A DNA stretch of 64,000 bases from an uncultured Parasphingopyxis sp. (GTDB lineage: Bacteria > Pseudomonadota > Alphaproteobacteria > Sphingomonadales > Sphingomonadaceae), in the NCBI RefSeq assembly GCF_937129435.1, contig NZ_CAKZNF010000033.1, positions 39,706 to 103,705 of the forward strand. Reading direction: 5' to 3'. Under the pieces are notes generated by a model. It made no database searches and had not been told where the DNA came from. It was given only the letters and a program-made list of their open reading frames with translations. Of the stretch, positions 32,538 to 42,693 are shown in pieces. The position numbers and the translations under genes are program-made. Position 1 is the stretch's first letter, and each line of letters opens with the position of its first letter.

Positions 32538-34097
32538 TTATGGCGCACGCCAAGTGAAGCTTCCCGAATAGGTGCTGCTCGTCGGATTGCCGTTCGCATC
32601 GCGTGCCGGTGTGAAACGGGCACGGGCGCGGGCCATGTTGCAGGCACGCGCATCCAGCTGGAAATGGCCGCTCGTGCCGGTTGTGAAGCATCCGGTCGGC
32701 ACGCCATCGGGACCGATGCGGAGCTGGAAGCGCGACGTGCCCGATTCGCCGTTGCGAAGAATATTGCTCGGATAATCGGATTGCGTGACCCAGGAAGCGG
32801 GATTGTTCGCAGGTCTTGGCGGTGTGGCGGCGCTGGCCGGGCTCGGCGGCGGTGGAGGCGGCGGAGCGGGTGTCGGTGTGGGGCGCGTCGTGTCGCCCTG
32901 CGGCGGACGACGCGTATCCTCAACGGGTGCGCGCGGATCGGGCCGCTGTTCGGGCGATGGCCGCGTCTCTCCCGGCAGGACTGCCGCCGGCTCGTCGCCA
33001 TCGGGCTGCTGTGGCGGCAAGGGTTCGGGCGGAGGCGGAGCGGTCGAGGCGCCAAGCTGTTCGAGGCGTGCGATATAGGCGGCATCGATACAGGCGCTGT
33101 TGTCGCAGCCATCACGGCGGGCGATGAATTCGGCCTGCGCGTTTTCGAGCGCCGTGCGCGCCGCGTCGTCCGATGCAGCGGCCGTCGCCGCCTCATAGGC
33201 CGCCGCGACCTGCCGCTCGCGCGCCGCCAGTTCGGCGCTGTTGCAGATCAGTTCGTGCGCCGGGCTGGAAAGGTCCGCACAATCGACGCTCGGCGAGAGG
33301 CGGCTCGATCCGACCACTGCGTCCTCTTCGCCCTCTTCATCGCTGCCCGAAAGCAACCAGAAGAGCAGCACCAGAAGGAGCAGCGCGGCTATCCCGGCTC
33401 CGATCAGCAGCATCTTGCGCTTGTCGCCGCCCTCGCCATCGTCACCCTCCGGCTTGGCGGGCTTCGGGACGCGACGTGTCTGATCGGCAGCCGGAGTTTC
33501 GGATTTGGCGCTGATCGGCGTTGAGGAAACGGGTGGTTCAGGGTCTGGCGGCGGGGGAGGGACGGGTTTCGGCTCCGCCGGGAGCGGCGCGGGGTCGGGC
33601 TCCGGATCGGGCGGCATGATGACCGGCTGGCTCGGCGGCGGGGCAGGGGGCTCCGGCGACGTATCGGGAAGCCCGAACTGTTCCTTCACCGTGTTGACCA
33701 TCCGCTCGATCGACTTGTCCTTGCCGTCGAACCAGTCGACCCATTGATAGTCGTTGAGCCAATAGGCGAGCCCGAACGCCTCGATCTCCTCGAGCCGCAC
33801 GGGGTAGATCAGCTTGTCCTCGTTCTCCGCCATCATCAGTTCGCGCTTCACATGGCGCGACTGGTCCGAGCGGGAGCAGAAGAGCAGGATGATGAGGTCC
33901 GACCCGCGCACCTGTTCGATAATCGCCTGGTCGAACGGGCGGCCCGGCTGGACATCGTCGGGCGCAAGCCATCCGCCGATGCCGTTCCTGTCGAGGATGC
34001 GTTTCAACCGACGTGCGGTTTCGACCTGCGAGCTATGATGGCTGATGAACGCGACGGGACGCTTGCCGCCCGATCTCGCCGTGCCATCCCCGCTCAT
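32538..34097 (-). CDS. TIR-domain inner-membrane protein with LprI-like and TonB C-terminal-like periplasmic domains
   Basis: The ATG at 34097 (GGGGGGTGAAGG upstream) gives 519 residues. Residues 13-140 are a TIR domain: VAFISHHSS at its start, a DDVQPG loop, and Glu86 in VKREL at the place of the NAD-hydrolysing Glu. Residues 146-225 are a Pro-rich linker. A membrane helix follows at 229-249, with KRK before it and acidic residues after it, so the TIR part is cytosolic. Residues 270-348 resemble LprI/DUF1311 with four Cys. A second Pro-rich linker leads to residues 440-519, which match the TonB C-terminal domain (SRFQLRIGPDGVPTGC, LDARACNMARARARFTPARD). This combination suggests envelope sensing coupled to a TIR effector; that is inference. 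tRNA-Lys lies 85 bases upstream. Confidence 0.85.
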   Translation of the reverse strand: MSGDGTARSGGKRPVAFISHHSSQVETARRLKRILDRNGIGGWLAPDDVQPGRPFDQAIIEQVRGSDLIILLFCSRSDQSRHVKRELMMAENEDKLIYPVRLEEIEAFGLAYWLNDYQWVDWFDGKDKSIERMVNTVKEQFGLPDTSPEPPAPPPSQPVIMPPDPEPDPAPLPAEPKPVPPPPPDPEPPVSSTPISAKSETPAADQTRRVPKPAKPEGDDGEGGDKRKMLLIGAGIAALLLLVLLFWLLSGSDEEGEEDAVVGSSRLSPSVDCADLSSPAHELICNSAELAARERQVAAAYEAATAAASDDAARTALENAQAEFIARRDGCDNSACIDAAYIARLEQLGASTAPPPPEPLPPQQPDGDEPAAVLPGETRPSPEQRPDPRAPVEDTRRPPQGDTTRPTPTPAPPPPPPPSPASAATPPRPANNPASWVTQSDYPSNILRNGESGTSRFQLRIGPDGVPTGCFTTGTSGHFQLDARACNMARARARFTPARDANGNPTSSTYSGSFTWRAP

Positions 34098-34182
34098 CGC
34101 CTTCACCCCCCTTGCGGCGTGGACTAGCGCTCGCTTGCGGCAATGCCAAGCGTGCATGGCGGTGTGCGGTTGTGAAAAGCCA

Positions 34183-34258
<76 letters not shown>

Positions 34259-34381
34259 ATACCATGTCAGGCGTTCCGCGAGGCGCTTTCGCTTGCGGAA
34301 GGCGGGGCCACTAGCAGAAGGTTTCGCGTGCCGCAAGCGGTAGCGTTTGCGGCGCTCGACTGCCAGGTCGAGCCTGCCGTG

Positions 34382-35494
34382 TTATCTGGGTATCCGGTTC
34401 TCGCGGTCGAGCGACATCAGGATGCCGATGCATATCATCACCGTCATCATCGCCGATCCGCCGTGCGACACGAGGGGCAACGGGATGCCGACGACGGGTG
34501 CGAAGCCCATGACCATCATCAAATTCACCGCCACATAGAAGAAGATCGTGAAGGACAGGCCGACCGCGGTAAGCCGGGCGAAGGTCGTCTTCGATCTCTG
34601 GCCGACGCGGATGCCCCAGCGGATCAGGAGCGCGAAGCCGGCAATCAGTGCCAAACCGCCGATCATGCCGAATTCCTCGGCCATCGTCGCGAAGACGAAA
34701 TCGGTATGGCCCTCGGGGAGATAGGCGAGGTGGCTCTGCGTGCCGTTCAGGAAGCCCTTGCCGAAAAATCCGCCCGATCCGATCGCGATCTTCGACTGGG
34801 TGATGTGATAACCGGTGCCCAGCGGATCGTTCTCGGGATTGAGGAAGGTCAGCACGCGGTTGCGCTGATAGTCTTCGAGCAGGAAGGTAAAGGCGAGCGG
34901 GATGAACGCGGCGAGGGCAATAAGGCCGCCGATGAAATAGCGCAGCGGCAACCCGGCGAGGAACATGACCACGATGCCGCCTGCCACCAGCGCGAGCGTC
35001 GTTCCCAGATCCGGCTGGATCACCACGAGAGCGGCGGGAAGGCCGATCAGCAGCAACGCCGGCCAGATCGCGACCAGCTTGCGCAATTCGCCCGAAGGCA
35101 GTCCGTCGTAGAATTTGGCCAGCGCGAGGATCAGCGCGGGTTTCATGATTTCGGACGGCTGGATCTGCATGAAACCGAGATTGAGCCAGCGTTGGCTGCC
35201 GCCGTTGATCTGGCCCAGTGCCTCGACACCGGCGAGGCCGAGCAATGTCGCGACATAGACCGGATAAGCGAAAAACTGCCAATGTTCCTGCCGGAGATGG
35301 GACAGGAAGATGGCCATGGCCATGAACATGCAGAAGCGGACCGCATGCGACCACGCCCAGGGCTCCGCGCTTCCCCCTGCTGCGGAATAGAGAATGGTGA
35401 TGCCGAAGCCGCCGATCAGCAGGACGAGCGTAATCAGCCGCCACGGAAGATCCGCAATCGGCTGCGGGACAACGGAATCGTAATTGTTCCTCAT
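34382..35494 (-). CDS. rodA: Rod shape-determining protein RodA (SEDS glycosyltransferase)
   Basis: A protein of 370 residues with about ten membrane helices. It polymerises lipid II into glycan strands for side-wall growth, together with PBP2. Conserved SEDS parts are visible: NLGFMQIQPSEIMKPALILALAKFY, QPDLGTTLALVAGG and VGIPLPLVSHGGSAM at the end. The catalytic Asp is the one in IQPDLGT. The ATG overlaps the mrdA stop by 4 bases (ATGA). Last gene of mreB-mreC-mreD-mrdA-rodA. Confidence 0.97.
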   Translation of the reverse strand: MRNNYDSVVPQPIADLPWRLITLVLLIGGFGITILYSAAGGSAEPWAWSHAVRFCMFMAMAIFLSHLRQEHWQFFAYPVYVATLLGLAGVEALGQINGGSQRWLNLGFMQIQPSEIMKPALILALAKFYDGLPSGELRKLVAIWPALLLIGLPAALVVIQPDLGTTLALVAGGIVVMFLAGLPLRYFIGGLIALAAFIPLAFTFLLEDYQRNRVLTFLNPENDPLGTGYHITQSKIAIGSGGFFGKGFLNGTQSHLAYLPEGHTDFVFATMAEEFGMIGGLALIAGFALLIRWGIRVGQRSKTTFARLTAVGLSFTIFFYVAVNLMMVMGFAPVVGIPLPLVSHGGSAMMTVMICIGILMSLDRENRIPR

Positions 35495-37629
35495 GTCTCG
35501 CCACCGGACGGTTCTGCCGCCGGGGGCGAGGCTGGCGCGGACGGTGTAGTGGCGGCCGCCGCGCCGTCTGTGCTCGCAGGCGTTCCCGCCGGCGGCGCCG
35601 GTGCGTCGGGTGCCGGCGCCACGACAGCGGGCGGTGGGCGGGTCGGGTCCTCGCCCGGGCCCGCGTCTTGCGACGTGTCGCTTTCGGGCACTTCTACGCG
35701 AGGCAGGCTGGGCAGGGGTTCGAGGCCGTTGGCTGCGCGATAGGCGGCTTCTTCGCGCGCCATGCGCTGTCGGATATCGCCGCCCCATCCATCTTCGAGT
35801 GTCGCGAGATTTTCGAGCGCGCGTTCGCGGTCGAACATGTAGAGCATCGCGTCCTTGGCGACCGGCGAGGCGGCCCGCCCGCCGGACATGCCATGCTCCA
35901 CGACGACGGCGCAGGCATATTGAGGGCCGTCCACCGGCGCGAACGAGACGAAGAGACCATGGTCGCGATAGCGCCACGGGACGCCCATGCCGCCGCGGCC
36001 GGCCGAAAGGTTGACGACCTGCGCCGTTCCCGTCTTGCCGCCAAGCCGGACATCGTCGAGACCGAGCCGCGCCCGGGGAGCCGTGCCCGCACCGTTGACG
36101 ACCTCGTCCATACCGGCGCGGATCCGTGCAAGATGTTCGGGATCGACACCCTCGATCGGCGGCGCGGGTCGATTATCGCCGGCGACCATGCGCGGAACCA
36201 CGGCCCGGCCCGATGCGATGCGGGCGGACAGCACCGCCTGCTGCAATGGGGTTACGAGGAGGTAGCCCTGGCCGATCGACGTGTTCAGCGTGTCGCTGTC
36301 GGTCCATTCGCGGTCGTGCCGCCGCTGGATCCAGCGGTCGTCGGGGACGGTGCCGTAATTCTGGTTCGGGAAGGGGATATCATACTCGGCGCCCAGCCCC
36401 AGCTTGCGTGCGGCCCAGGCGATCCGGCGGATGCCGACGCGGCGGCCCATCGAATAGAAATAGGTGTTGCAGGAGCGGGCAATGGCGCGGTGCAGGTTCA
36501 TCGGCCCATGAACGCCAAGGCAGCCGAAGCGCCGGTTGCCGAGCGTATAACCGCCGCCGCAATAGACGATCTCTTCGGGATCGACGCCGGCGGCCAGCGT
36601 CGCCAGCGCCGTCACCGGCTTGAAGGTCGAACCGGGCGGGTACATGCCGAGCAGCGTCTTGTTGCGCAGCGGCACGCGTTCGTCCTCGGTCAGCATATTG
36701 TATTCGGGATGGCTGATGCCGTCCGAAAAGCTGTTCGGATCGAAGCACGGCATCGAGGCCATGGCGAGCACTTCGCCGGTCTGGCAGTTCATGACGACCG
36801 CGGAGCCCGATTCATTGCCGAGCCGCCGGCCGACAAACTCCTGCAGCCCCGCATCGATGGTCAGGCGGACCGGATCGCCCGGCTTGTCGGGGCGGGTCTC
36901 CAGTTCACGGACAAGCTGGCCGCGCGCCGTAACTTCGGCACGCCGTGCGCCCGGCTCGCCCCGGAGTCGCTGTTCAAAGGTCTTTTCGAGGCCGTCCTTG
37001 CCGACCTTGAAGCCGGGAAAAAGGAGCAGGGGGTTCGAGTCCTCTTCAAGATATTGCTCGCGGCTTGGCGCGCCGACATAGCCGACGAGATGACCGACCG
37101 CCGCGGCGGCGGGATAATAGCGCGAAAAGCCCTGGAGCGGCGACACGCCCGGCAGTTCGTCGAGCCGCACATTGACGGCGGCGAATTCCTCCCATTCGAG
37201 CCCCGCCTTGACCTGCACCGGCTGGGCGCCGGGAACGTTGTCGAGTTCGGTACGGATACGCAGGACTTCGTCTTCGGGCAGCGACAGCAGTTCGGCGAGC
37301 GTATTGATAACGCGGTCGCGTTCCTGCACGCGATCGGGGATCAGGTCGACGCGGAAATCCGAGCGGTTCATCGCGATGGGCCGGCCCTCGCGGTCGACGA
37401 TCCAGCCGCGGCGCGGCGGGATGAGGCTGAGCTGGACGCGGTTGCTCTCGGCAAGCAGTTCCCAGCGCTCATTCTCGGCGATCGCGATCCACCCCATGCG
37501 AGCGGCAAGAAGGCCGGCAACGCCGAGCTGCGCGCCGTTCACCAGCACCGAACGGCGAGAGAACATGGTCTGACGCATCGAATCGCTGACCGATAGCGGC
37601 TGGGCTCCGTGCTTGCGCTTCCAGATCAC
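35491..37629 (-). CDS. mrdA: Penicillin-binding protein 2 (transpeptidase)
   Basis: A protein of 712 residues starting with GTG at 37629, overlapping the mreD stop (GTGA). There is one N-terminal membrane helix (about residues 25-45) and a pedestal domain. The transpeptidase domain has the active Ser in PGSTFKPVTALA, SCN in IARSCNTYFYSMG and KTG in RLGGKTGTAQV. It cross-links side-wall peptidoglycan with RodA. The last 80 residues are a Pro/Ala-rich tail that goes beyond the usual end of the protein and is probably disordered. Confidence 0.97.
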   Translation of the reverse strand: MIWKRKHGAQPLSVSDSMRQTMFSRRSVLVNGAQLGVAGLLAARMGWIAIAENERWELLAESNRVQLSLIPPRRGWIVDREGRPIAMNRSDFRVDLIPDRVQERDRVINTLAELLSLPEDEVLRIRTELDNVPGAQPVQVKAGLEWEEFAAVNVRLDELPGVSPLQGFSRYYPAAAAVGHLVGYVGAPSREQYLEEDSNPLLLFPGFKVGKDGLEKTFEQRLRGEPGARRAEVTARGQLVRELETRPDKPGDPVRLTIDAGLQEFVGRRLGNESGSAVVMNCQTGEVLAMASMPCFDPNSFSDGISHPEYNMLTEDERVPLRNKTLLGMYPPGSTFKPVTALATLAAGVDPEEIVYCGGGYTLGNRRFGCLGVHGPMNLHRAIARSCNTYFYSMGRRVGIRRIAWAARKLGLGAEYDIPFPNQNYGTVPDDRWIQRRHDREWTDSDTLNTSIGQGYLLVTPLQQAVLSARIASGRAVVPRMVAGDNRPAPPIEGVDPEHLARIRAGMDEVVNGAGTAPRARLGLDDVRLGGKTGTAQVVNLSAGRGGMGVPWRYRDHGLFVSFAPVDGPQYACAVVVEHGMSGGRAASPVAKDAMLYMFDRERALENLATLEDGWGGDIRQRMAREEAAYRAANGLEPLPSLPRVEVPESDTSQDAGPGEDPTRPPPAVVAPAPDAPAPPAGTPASTDGAAAATTPSAPASPPAAEPSGGET

Positions 37630-38141
37630 AGCGACAGCCTCCACCGGTCGAGCCGCGCGCACAGGCGGAGCACGAGCGGGAACAGCATCACCGTGAGCAG
37701 AATTTGCGGCAGGATCGGCACCAGCGTCCACCCGCCGCCCGTAAGCGTCGTCAGGACCATCATGACCAGGATATAGAGGGTGAGGGCCGTTCCCGCCAGC
37801 AGCCAGTCCATCCAATAGTCGCGCCAGACCATGCGGTTATTAGCCAGATCGAGCACCATGAGCGCGATCGTCCATAGCATCATGCCGGCGCCGATCGGAT
37901 TGCCGGAGATCAGGTCGTCGAACAGGCCGAGCGGCAAACCCGCCCATATCGGCCAGATTTCGGGGCGCAGGAACCGCCAGCCGAGGAAGATCATGATTCC
38001 CAGCGGCGGCAGGATCGGCGATTGCGCAATGATCGGGATGATCGGCAGCAACGACCCCGCGATCACGCTGGCCGACGGAATGAGGCTGAGTTGCGCGCGG
38101 ATCAGGGCGACATTTTCATCCTGTCCGATAATCCGCGTCAT
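37626..38141 (-). CDS. mreD: Rod shape-determining protein MreD
   Basis: A membrane protein of 171 residues with about five helices, part of the elongasome. The hydrophobic run starts with LIPSASVIAGSLLPIIPI. The conserved PLGLFDDLISGNPIGAGMML lies near residue 85. The start overlaps the mreC stop by 4 bases (ATGA) and the stop overlaps the mrdA GTG, so the whole group is tightly coupled. Confidence 0.93.
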   Translation of the reverse strand: MTRIIGQDENVALIRAQLSLIPSASVIAGSLLPIIPIIAQSPILPPLGIMIFLGWRFLRPEIWPIWAGLPLGLFDDLISGNPIGAGMMLWTIALMVLDLANNRMVWRDYWMDWLLAGTALTLYILVMMVLTTLTGGGWTLVPILPQILLTVMLFPLVLRLCARLDRWRLSL

Positions 38142-39037
38142 GGGGCCTCCGCGTCGCCGGCATCTTCTGCAGGCGGCAGGCCGGTCTGCTCGGCAGCGGG
38201 TTCATAGGGGCGCTGGACGATGGCGAAATCAAGCGTCGCGGGATTGGCGAGCGGTGCGGCGAGCGCGGTGTCGCCGAAGACACGCACGACGACGGCAACG
38301 GGAATATTGGGCGGATAGATGCCGCCGGTACCGCTCGTGATCAGCACGTCGCCCCGTTCGAACGGATTGTTGCCCGCTTCGAGCGAACGGACGTCGACCC
38401 GCCCGTCGCCCCGGCCGGTGGTGAACGCAGGCTGGCCGTTCCGGGTGAGCTTGACGGGCACGACATTGGCGGTGTCGGTGAGGAGAAGGACACGCGCCGC
38501 GCTGCGGCCGGTATCGACGACGCGGCCGACCAGGCCGTCGGCGGCACGGACGGGCATGCCGACCCTGACGCCCTGATTGGCCCCGGCGAAGATCGTTGCA
38601 AAACGTCGCGCGCTCGTCGCGCTCGAATTGACGAGCCGGGCGGTCGTGACGACATTGCTTTCGCGTTCGATCAGGCCGACCAGTTCGCGCAATCGCTGGT
38701 TTTCGAGCTCCGTCGCCTGCGCCTGGATCAGACGGCGACGCGCTTCGGCGAGTTCGGCGCGCAGCTGCCGGTTCTGCCGCCCGGCCTGCCACCAGTTGCC
38801 GACATTGTCGTCGATCTGTCCGCCGCCCTGAACGGCGCCGCGCCCGGCCGAGGAGACGGGTGCGGTCACGTCGCTGACGGCGCCGCGGATCGCGGAAAAA
38901 CCTTGCGGATCGGCAATCGCGATGATCACGAGACCGAGGCCGACAAGGATACCCGTAATGGCTACGACATAGCCGGCAAACAGCCCGAAGCGCGCCCGGC
39001 GCGAAAATCCGGCCCGCTTCGATCCACTGGAGGCCAT
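38138..39037 (-). CDS. mreC: Rod shape-determining protein MreC
   Basis: A protein of 299 residues. One membrane helix at about residues 17-37 is followed by a coiled coil (about 85-120, AELAEARRRLIQAQATELENQRLRELV). Two beta-barrel parts make up the rest. GVRVGMPVRAADGLVGRVVD and DVLITSGTGGIYPPNIPVAVV are the family signatures. It is a periplasmic scaffold that activates PBP2/RodA. 25 bases follow between mreB and this gene. Confidence 0.95.
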   Translation of the reverse strand: MASSGSKRAGFSRRARFGLFAGYVVAITGILVGLGLVIIAIADPQGFSAIRGAVSDVTAPVSSAGRGAVQGGGQIDDNVGNWWQAGRQNRQLRAELAEARRRLIQAQATELENQRLRELVGLIERESNVVTTARLVNSSATSARRFATIFAGANQGVRVGMPVRAADGLVGRVVDTGRSAARVLLLTDTANVVPVKLTRNGQPAFTTGRGDGRVDVRSLEAGNNPFERGDVLITSGTGGIYPPNIPVAVVVRVFGDTALAAPLANPATLDFAIVQRPYEPAAEQTGLPPAEDAGDAEAP

Positions 39038-39062
39038 ATGGCCCTCTCCCCTGGCTTACGCC

Positions 39063-40202
<1,140 letters not shown>

Positions 40203-40344
40203 TTATTTCGATTCGCGCTGGGGGTAATCCGCGCTTTCCCGCGCCGGCGAAACGGCCTGTCGCGATGCGGCCTGAATGGCCGCCGTGGTGCAACATGTGG
40301 ATGCCATGCTCGCCCGGCGGAACAGCCTCGGATATGATCTTCCG

Positions 40345-42138
40345 ATGCCCATTCGCCGCCTTCCCGAACATCTGGTCAACCGCATCGCCGCGGGCGAGGT
40401 TGTCGAGCGCCCGTCCAGCGCGGTGAAGGAACTGGTCGAGAACGCTATCGATGCGGGCGCCGGGCAGATCACGATCCGACTCGCAAATGGCGGTATCGAC
40501 CGGATCGAAGTGACCGACGATGGTTGCGGGATGGACCGCGACGAAATGGCGCTGGCGCTCGAACGGCATGCGACATCGAAACTGCCCGATGAAGCAATCG
40601 AGGCGGTCTCGACGCTCGGCTTTCGCGGGGAGGCGCTGCCCTCGATTGCGAGCGTGGCGAAATTGACGCTGGAGAGCCGCGTCCGGGGTGCCGACGGCTG
40701 GTCAAGGGTCGTCGACAATGGCGAACTCGCGGGAGAGGGGCCTGCTGCGCTGCCGCCCGGCACCCGGATCATCGTCGAGAACCTGTTCGCCAAGGTGCCC
40801 GCGCGCCGCAAGTTTCTGCGCACGCCGCGATCCGAATATGCCGCGATCGCAGACGTCGTGCGGCGGCTGGCGATGGCGCGGCCCGATATTGGCTTCACGC
40901 TCGAGCATGACGGGCGCAAGAATATTGCGGTGCAGCCGGGCGAGGACGGGCCGTCGCGCGTAGCAGCACTGACGAGCCGCGAACTGGCGGACAACCATGT
41001 CGGCGTCGATTACCGGCGTGAAGATCTGCATTTGGAAGGATTGGCGAGCCTGCCGACCTTCAATCGGGGCGTCGCGGACCACCAATATTTGTTCGTCAAC
41101 GGCCGGCCGGTGAAGGACCGGCTGCTGATCGGCGCGGTGCGCGGCGCCTATCAGGACCTGCTGGCGCGCGACCGGCATCCGGTGCTCGCGCTGTTCCTGA
41201 CGGTTCCGAGCGACCGAATCGACGTCAACGTCCACCCGGCGAAGACCGAGGTGCGCTTCCGCGATCCCGGCGGGGTGCGCGGGCTGATCGTCGGCGGCTT
41301 GCGCCACGCGCTCGACGAGGCGGGTTTCCGCAGCGTGCAACGGCCCAGCGCGGGCGCACTCGGCAACTGGCAGGCCGAAGCTGTGAACGATCCGGGCGCA
41401 ATGCCGCAGATGCGCCAGTCGCTGCCGCAACGGTCCAACTACAGCTTCGCCGCCGCGCCGTCGGGCCAGGCGAGCGTCTGGGAAAGCGCTGCCGAATTTG
41501 CCCCCGCGCCCGAAGGCCGGCGCGATGAGACGCCGCAACCGCCCGAACCCGCCGCCCGCTACCCGCTCGGCATCGCGCGTGGACAGGTCGACAAGACCTA
41601 TATCGTCGCCGAGGCCGAGGACGGGCTTGTGATCGTCGACCAGCACGCGGCGCATGAACGGCTGGTGCTCGAACGGATGAACCGGGCGATGGCGAATGGC
41701 GGCGTCGCGAAACAGGGATTGCTCGTCCCCGAGGTCGTCGAGCTCGACGAGACGGCCTGCGACGCGCTCGAGGAGCGCGCCGGGGAGCTAGCCGAACTCG
41801 GCCTCGAACTCGAACGCTTCGGCCCCAAGGCGATGCTCGTACGCTCGACTCCGGCGATGCTCGGCGCGGGCGATGTGAAAGGCCTCGTCACCGACCTCGC
41901 CGACGAAATCGCGGCCTATGATCAGGCGCTGAGCCTCAAGGAAAGGCTCGACCATGTCGCCGCGACCATGGCCTGCCACGGCTCGGTCCGCGCCGGCCGC
42001 ATGCTCTCCACCGCCGAGATGAACGCCCTGCTCCGCGAAATGGAAGCGACCCCGCATTCCGGCCAGTGCAATCACGGCCGCCCGACCTGGGTGAAGCTGG
42101 GCCATGGCGATATCGAAAAGCTGTTCGGGCGGAAGTGA
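40345..42138 (+). CDS. mutL: DNA mismatch repair protein MutL
   Basis: The ATG at 40345 (MPIRRLPEHLVNRIAAGEV) gives 597 residues. The GHKL ATPase motifs are clear: ELVENAIDAG, DDGCGM, and GFRGEALPSIASV. NRGVADHQYLFVNGRPVKDR and DVNVHPAKTEVRF close the N-terminal half. The C-terminal dimerisation domain begins near residue 405 after a variable linker. The end has ACHGSVRAGR and GQCNHGRPT, as in MutL proteins; whether it has an active nuclease site cannot be told with certainty. No mutS is nearby. The stop overlaps the start of a damaged gene. Confidence 0.97.
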   Translation: MPIRRLPEHLVNRIAAGEVVERPSSAVKELVENAIDAGAGQITIRLANGGIDRIEVTDDGCGMDRDEMALALERHATSKLPDEAIEAVSTLGFRGEALPSIASVAKLTLESRVRGADGWSRVVDNGELAGEGPAALPPGTRIIVENLFAKVPARRKFLRTPRSEYAAIADVVRRLAMARPDIGFTLEHDGRKNIAVQPGEDGPSRVAALTSRELADNHVGVDYRREDLHLEGLASLPTFNRGVADHQYLFVNGRPVKDRLLIGAVRGAYQDLLARDRHPVLALFLTVPSDRIDVNVHPAKTEVRFRDPGGVRGLIVGGLRHALDEAGFRSVQRPSAGALGNWQAEAVNDPGAMPQMRQSLPQRSNYSFAAAPSGQASVWESAAEFAPAPEGRRDETPQPPEPAARYPLGIARGQVDKTYIVAEAEDGLVIVDQHAAHERLVLERMNRAMANGGVAKQGLLVPEVVELDETACDALEERAGELAELGLELERFGPKAMLVRSTPAMLGAGDVKGLVTDLADEIAAYDQALSLKERLDHVAATMACHGSVRAGRMLSTAEMNALLREMEATPHSGQCNHGRPTWVKLGHGDIEKLFGRK

Positions 42139-42605
42139 TGGGCGATATTGCTCACCTTCTTCCTGAAATGGCCGAATGGCAGCCGAAAATGAACGCGCGA
42201 TAATGGGTTTCCACCGAGCTTACTTCTGGTGCAGCAGTTGCGTTTTCCGAGATATTTTGGCCCAAATTTTCAGAATATGAAGGCCATGTTTTCATCGCAA
42301 CTTATGCTCTAAGCCACGTCAGGGAATTGAAGGAGCGAGGCTTAGGTCAACGCGATACCGAAAAATTCGTCAACTGGATCTATGTCAACGAATATCTGTT
42401 CCGCGATGGCGAGGAGATGTCCGCTGCCGATGAAAGGCGCGATTTGTTCGATGCGCGCTGTCGATACATCGGCAAAATCTTGAAAGACATATATGCATTC
42501 AAACTGGCCAGAGACTTTCCCCACTTACAGTTCGTCGTGAGCTTGGAGGACGGTTCTGACACCGAAGGTGAAGTGTCGCTGACATTTTGGCAAACGGATA
42601 AATAA
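42138..42605 (+). pseudogene. Disrupted small gene with in-frame stop, AT-rich
   Basis: An ATG overlaps the mutL stop (TGATG). Its frame runs 21 codons (MGDIAHLLPEMAEWQPKMNAR) to a TAA at 42201-42203. The same frame then stays open for 134 codons with protein-like sequence (WVSTELTSGAAVAFSEIFW onward, to SLTFWQTDK). No ATG, GTG or TTG start lies between the TAA and a TTG at 42327. The simplest reading is one gene of about 155 codons broken by a nonsense mutation. The region is clearly less GC-rich than its neighbours, which suggests a transferred origin. No family was recognised. Confidence 0.6.
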
Positions 42606-42613
42606 CAAATGCC

Positions 42614-42693
42614 AGTATTCCCGCTTAGGCAGGAACCCAGAGCTACTAGCGATACAATGCGCTGCCTTGGTTTCCCGCCTTCGCGGGAATACT
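42614..42693. repeat. Inverted repeat with hairpin at the leuA 3' end
   Basis: AGTATTCCCGC (42614-42624) and GCGGGAATACT (42683-42693) form an outer inverted pair. The right part also forms a tight hairpin TTCCCGC-CTTC-GCGGGAA (42672-42689). The right end overlaps the leuA stop codon. Such TTCCCGC/GCGGGAA repeats are dispersed in many proteobacteria, and this copy may end leuA transcripts. Confidence 0.7.
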
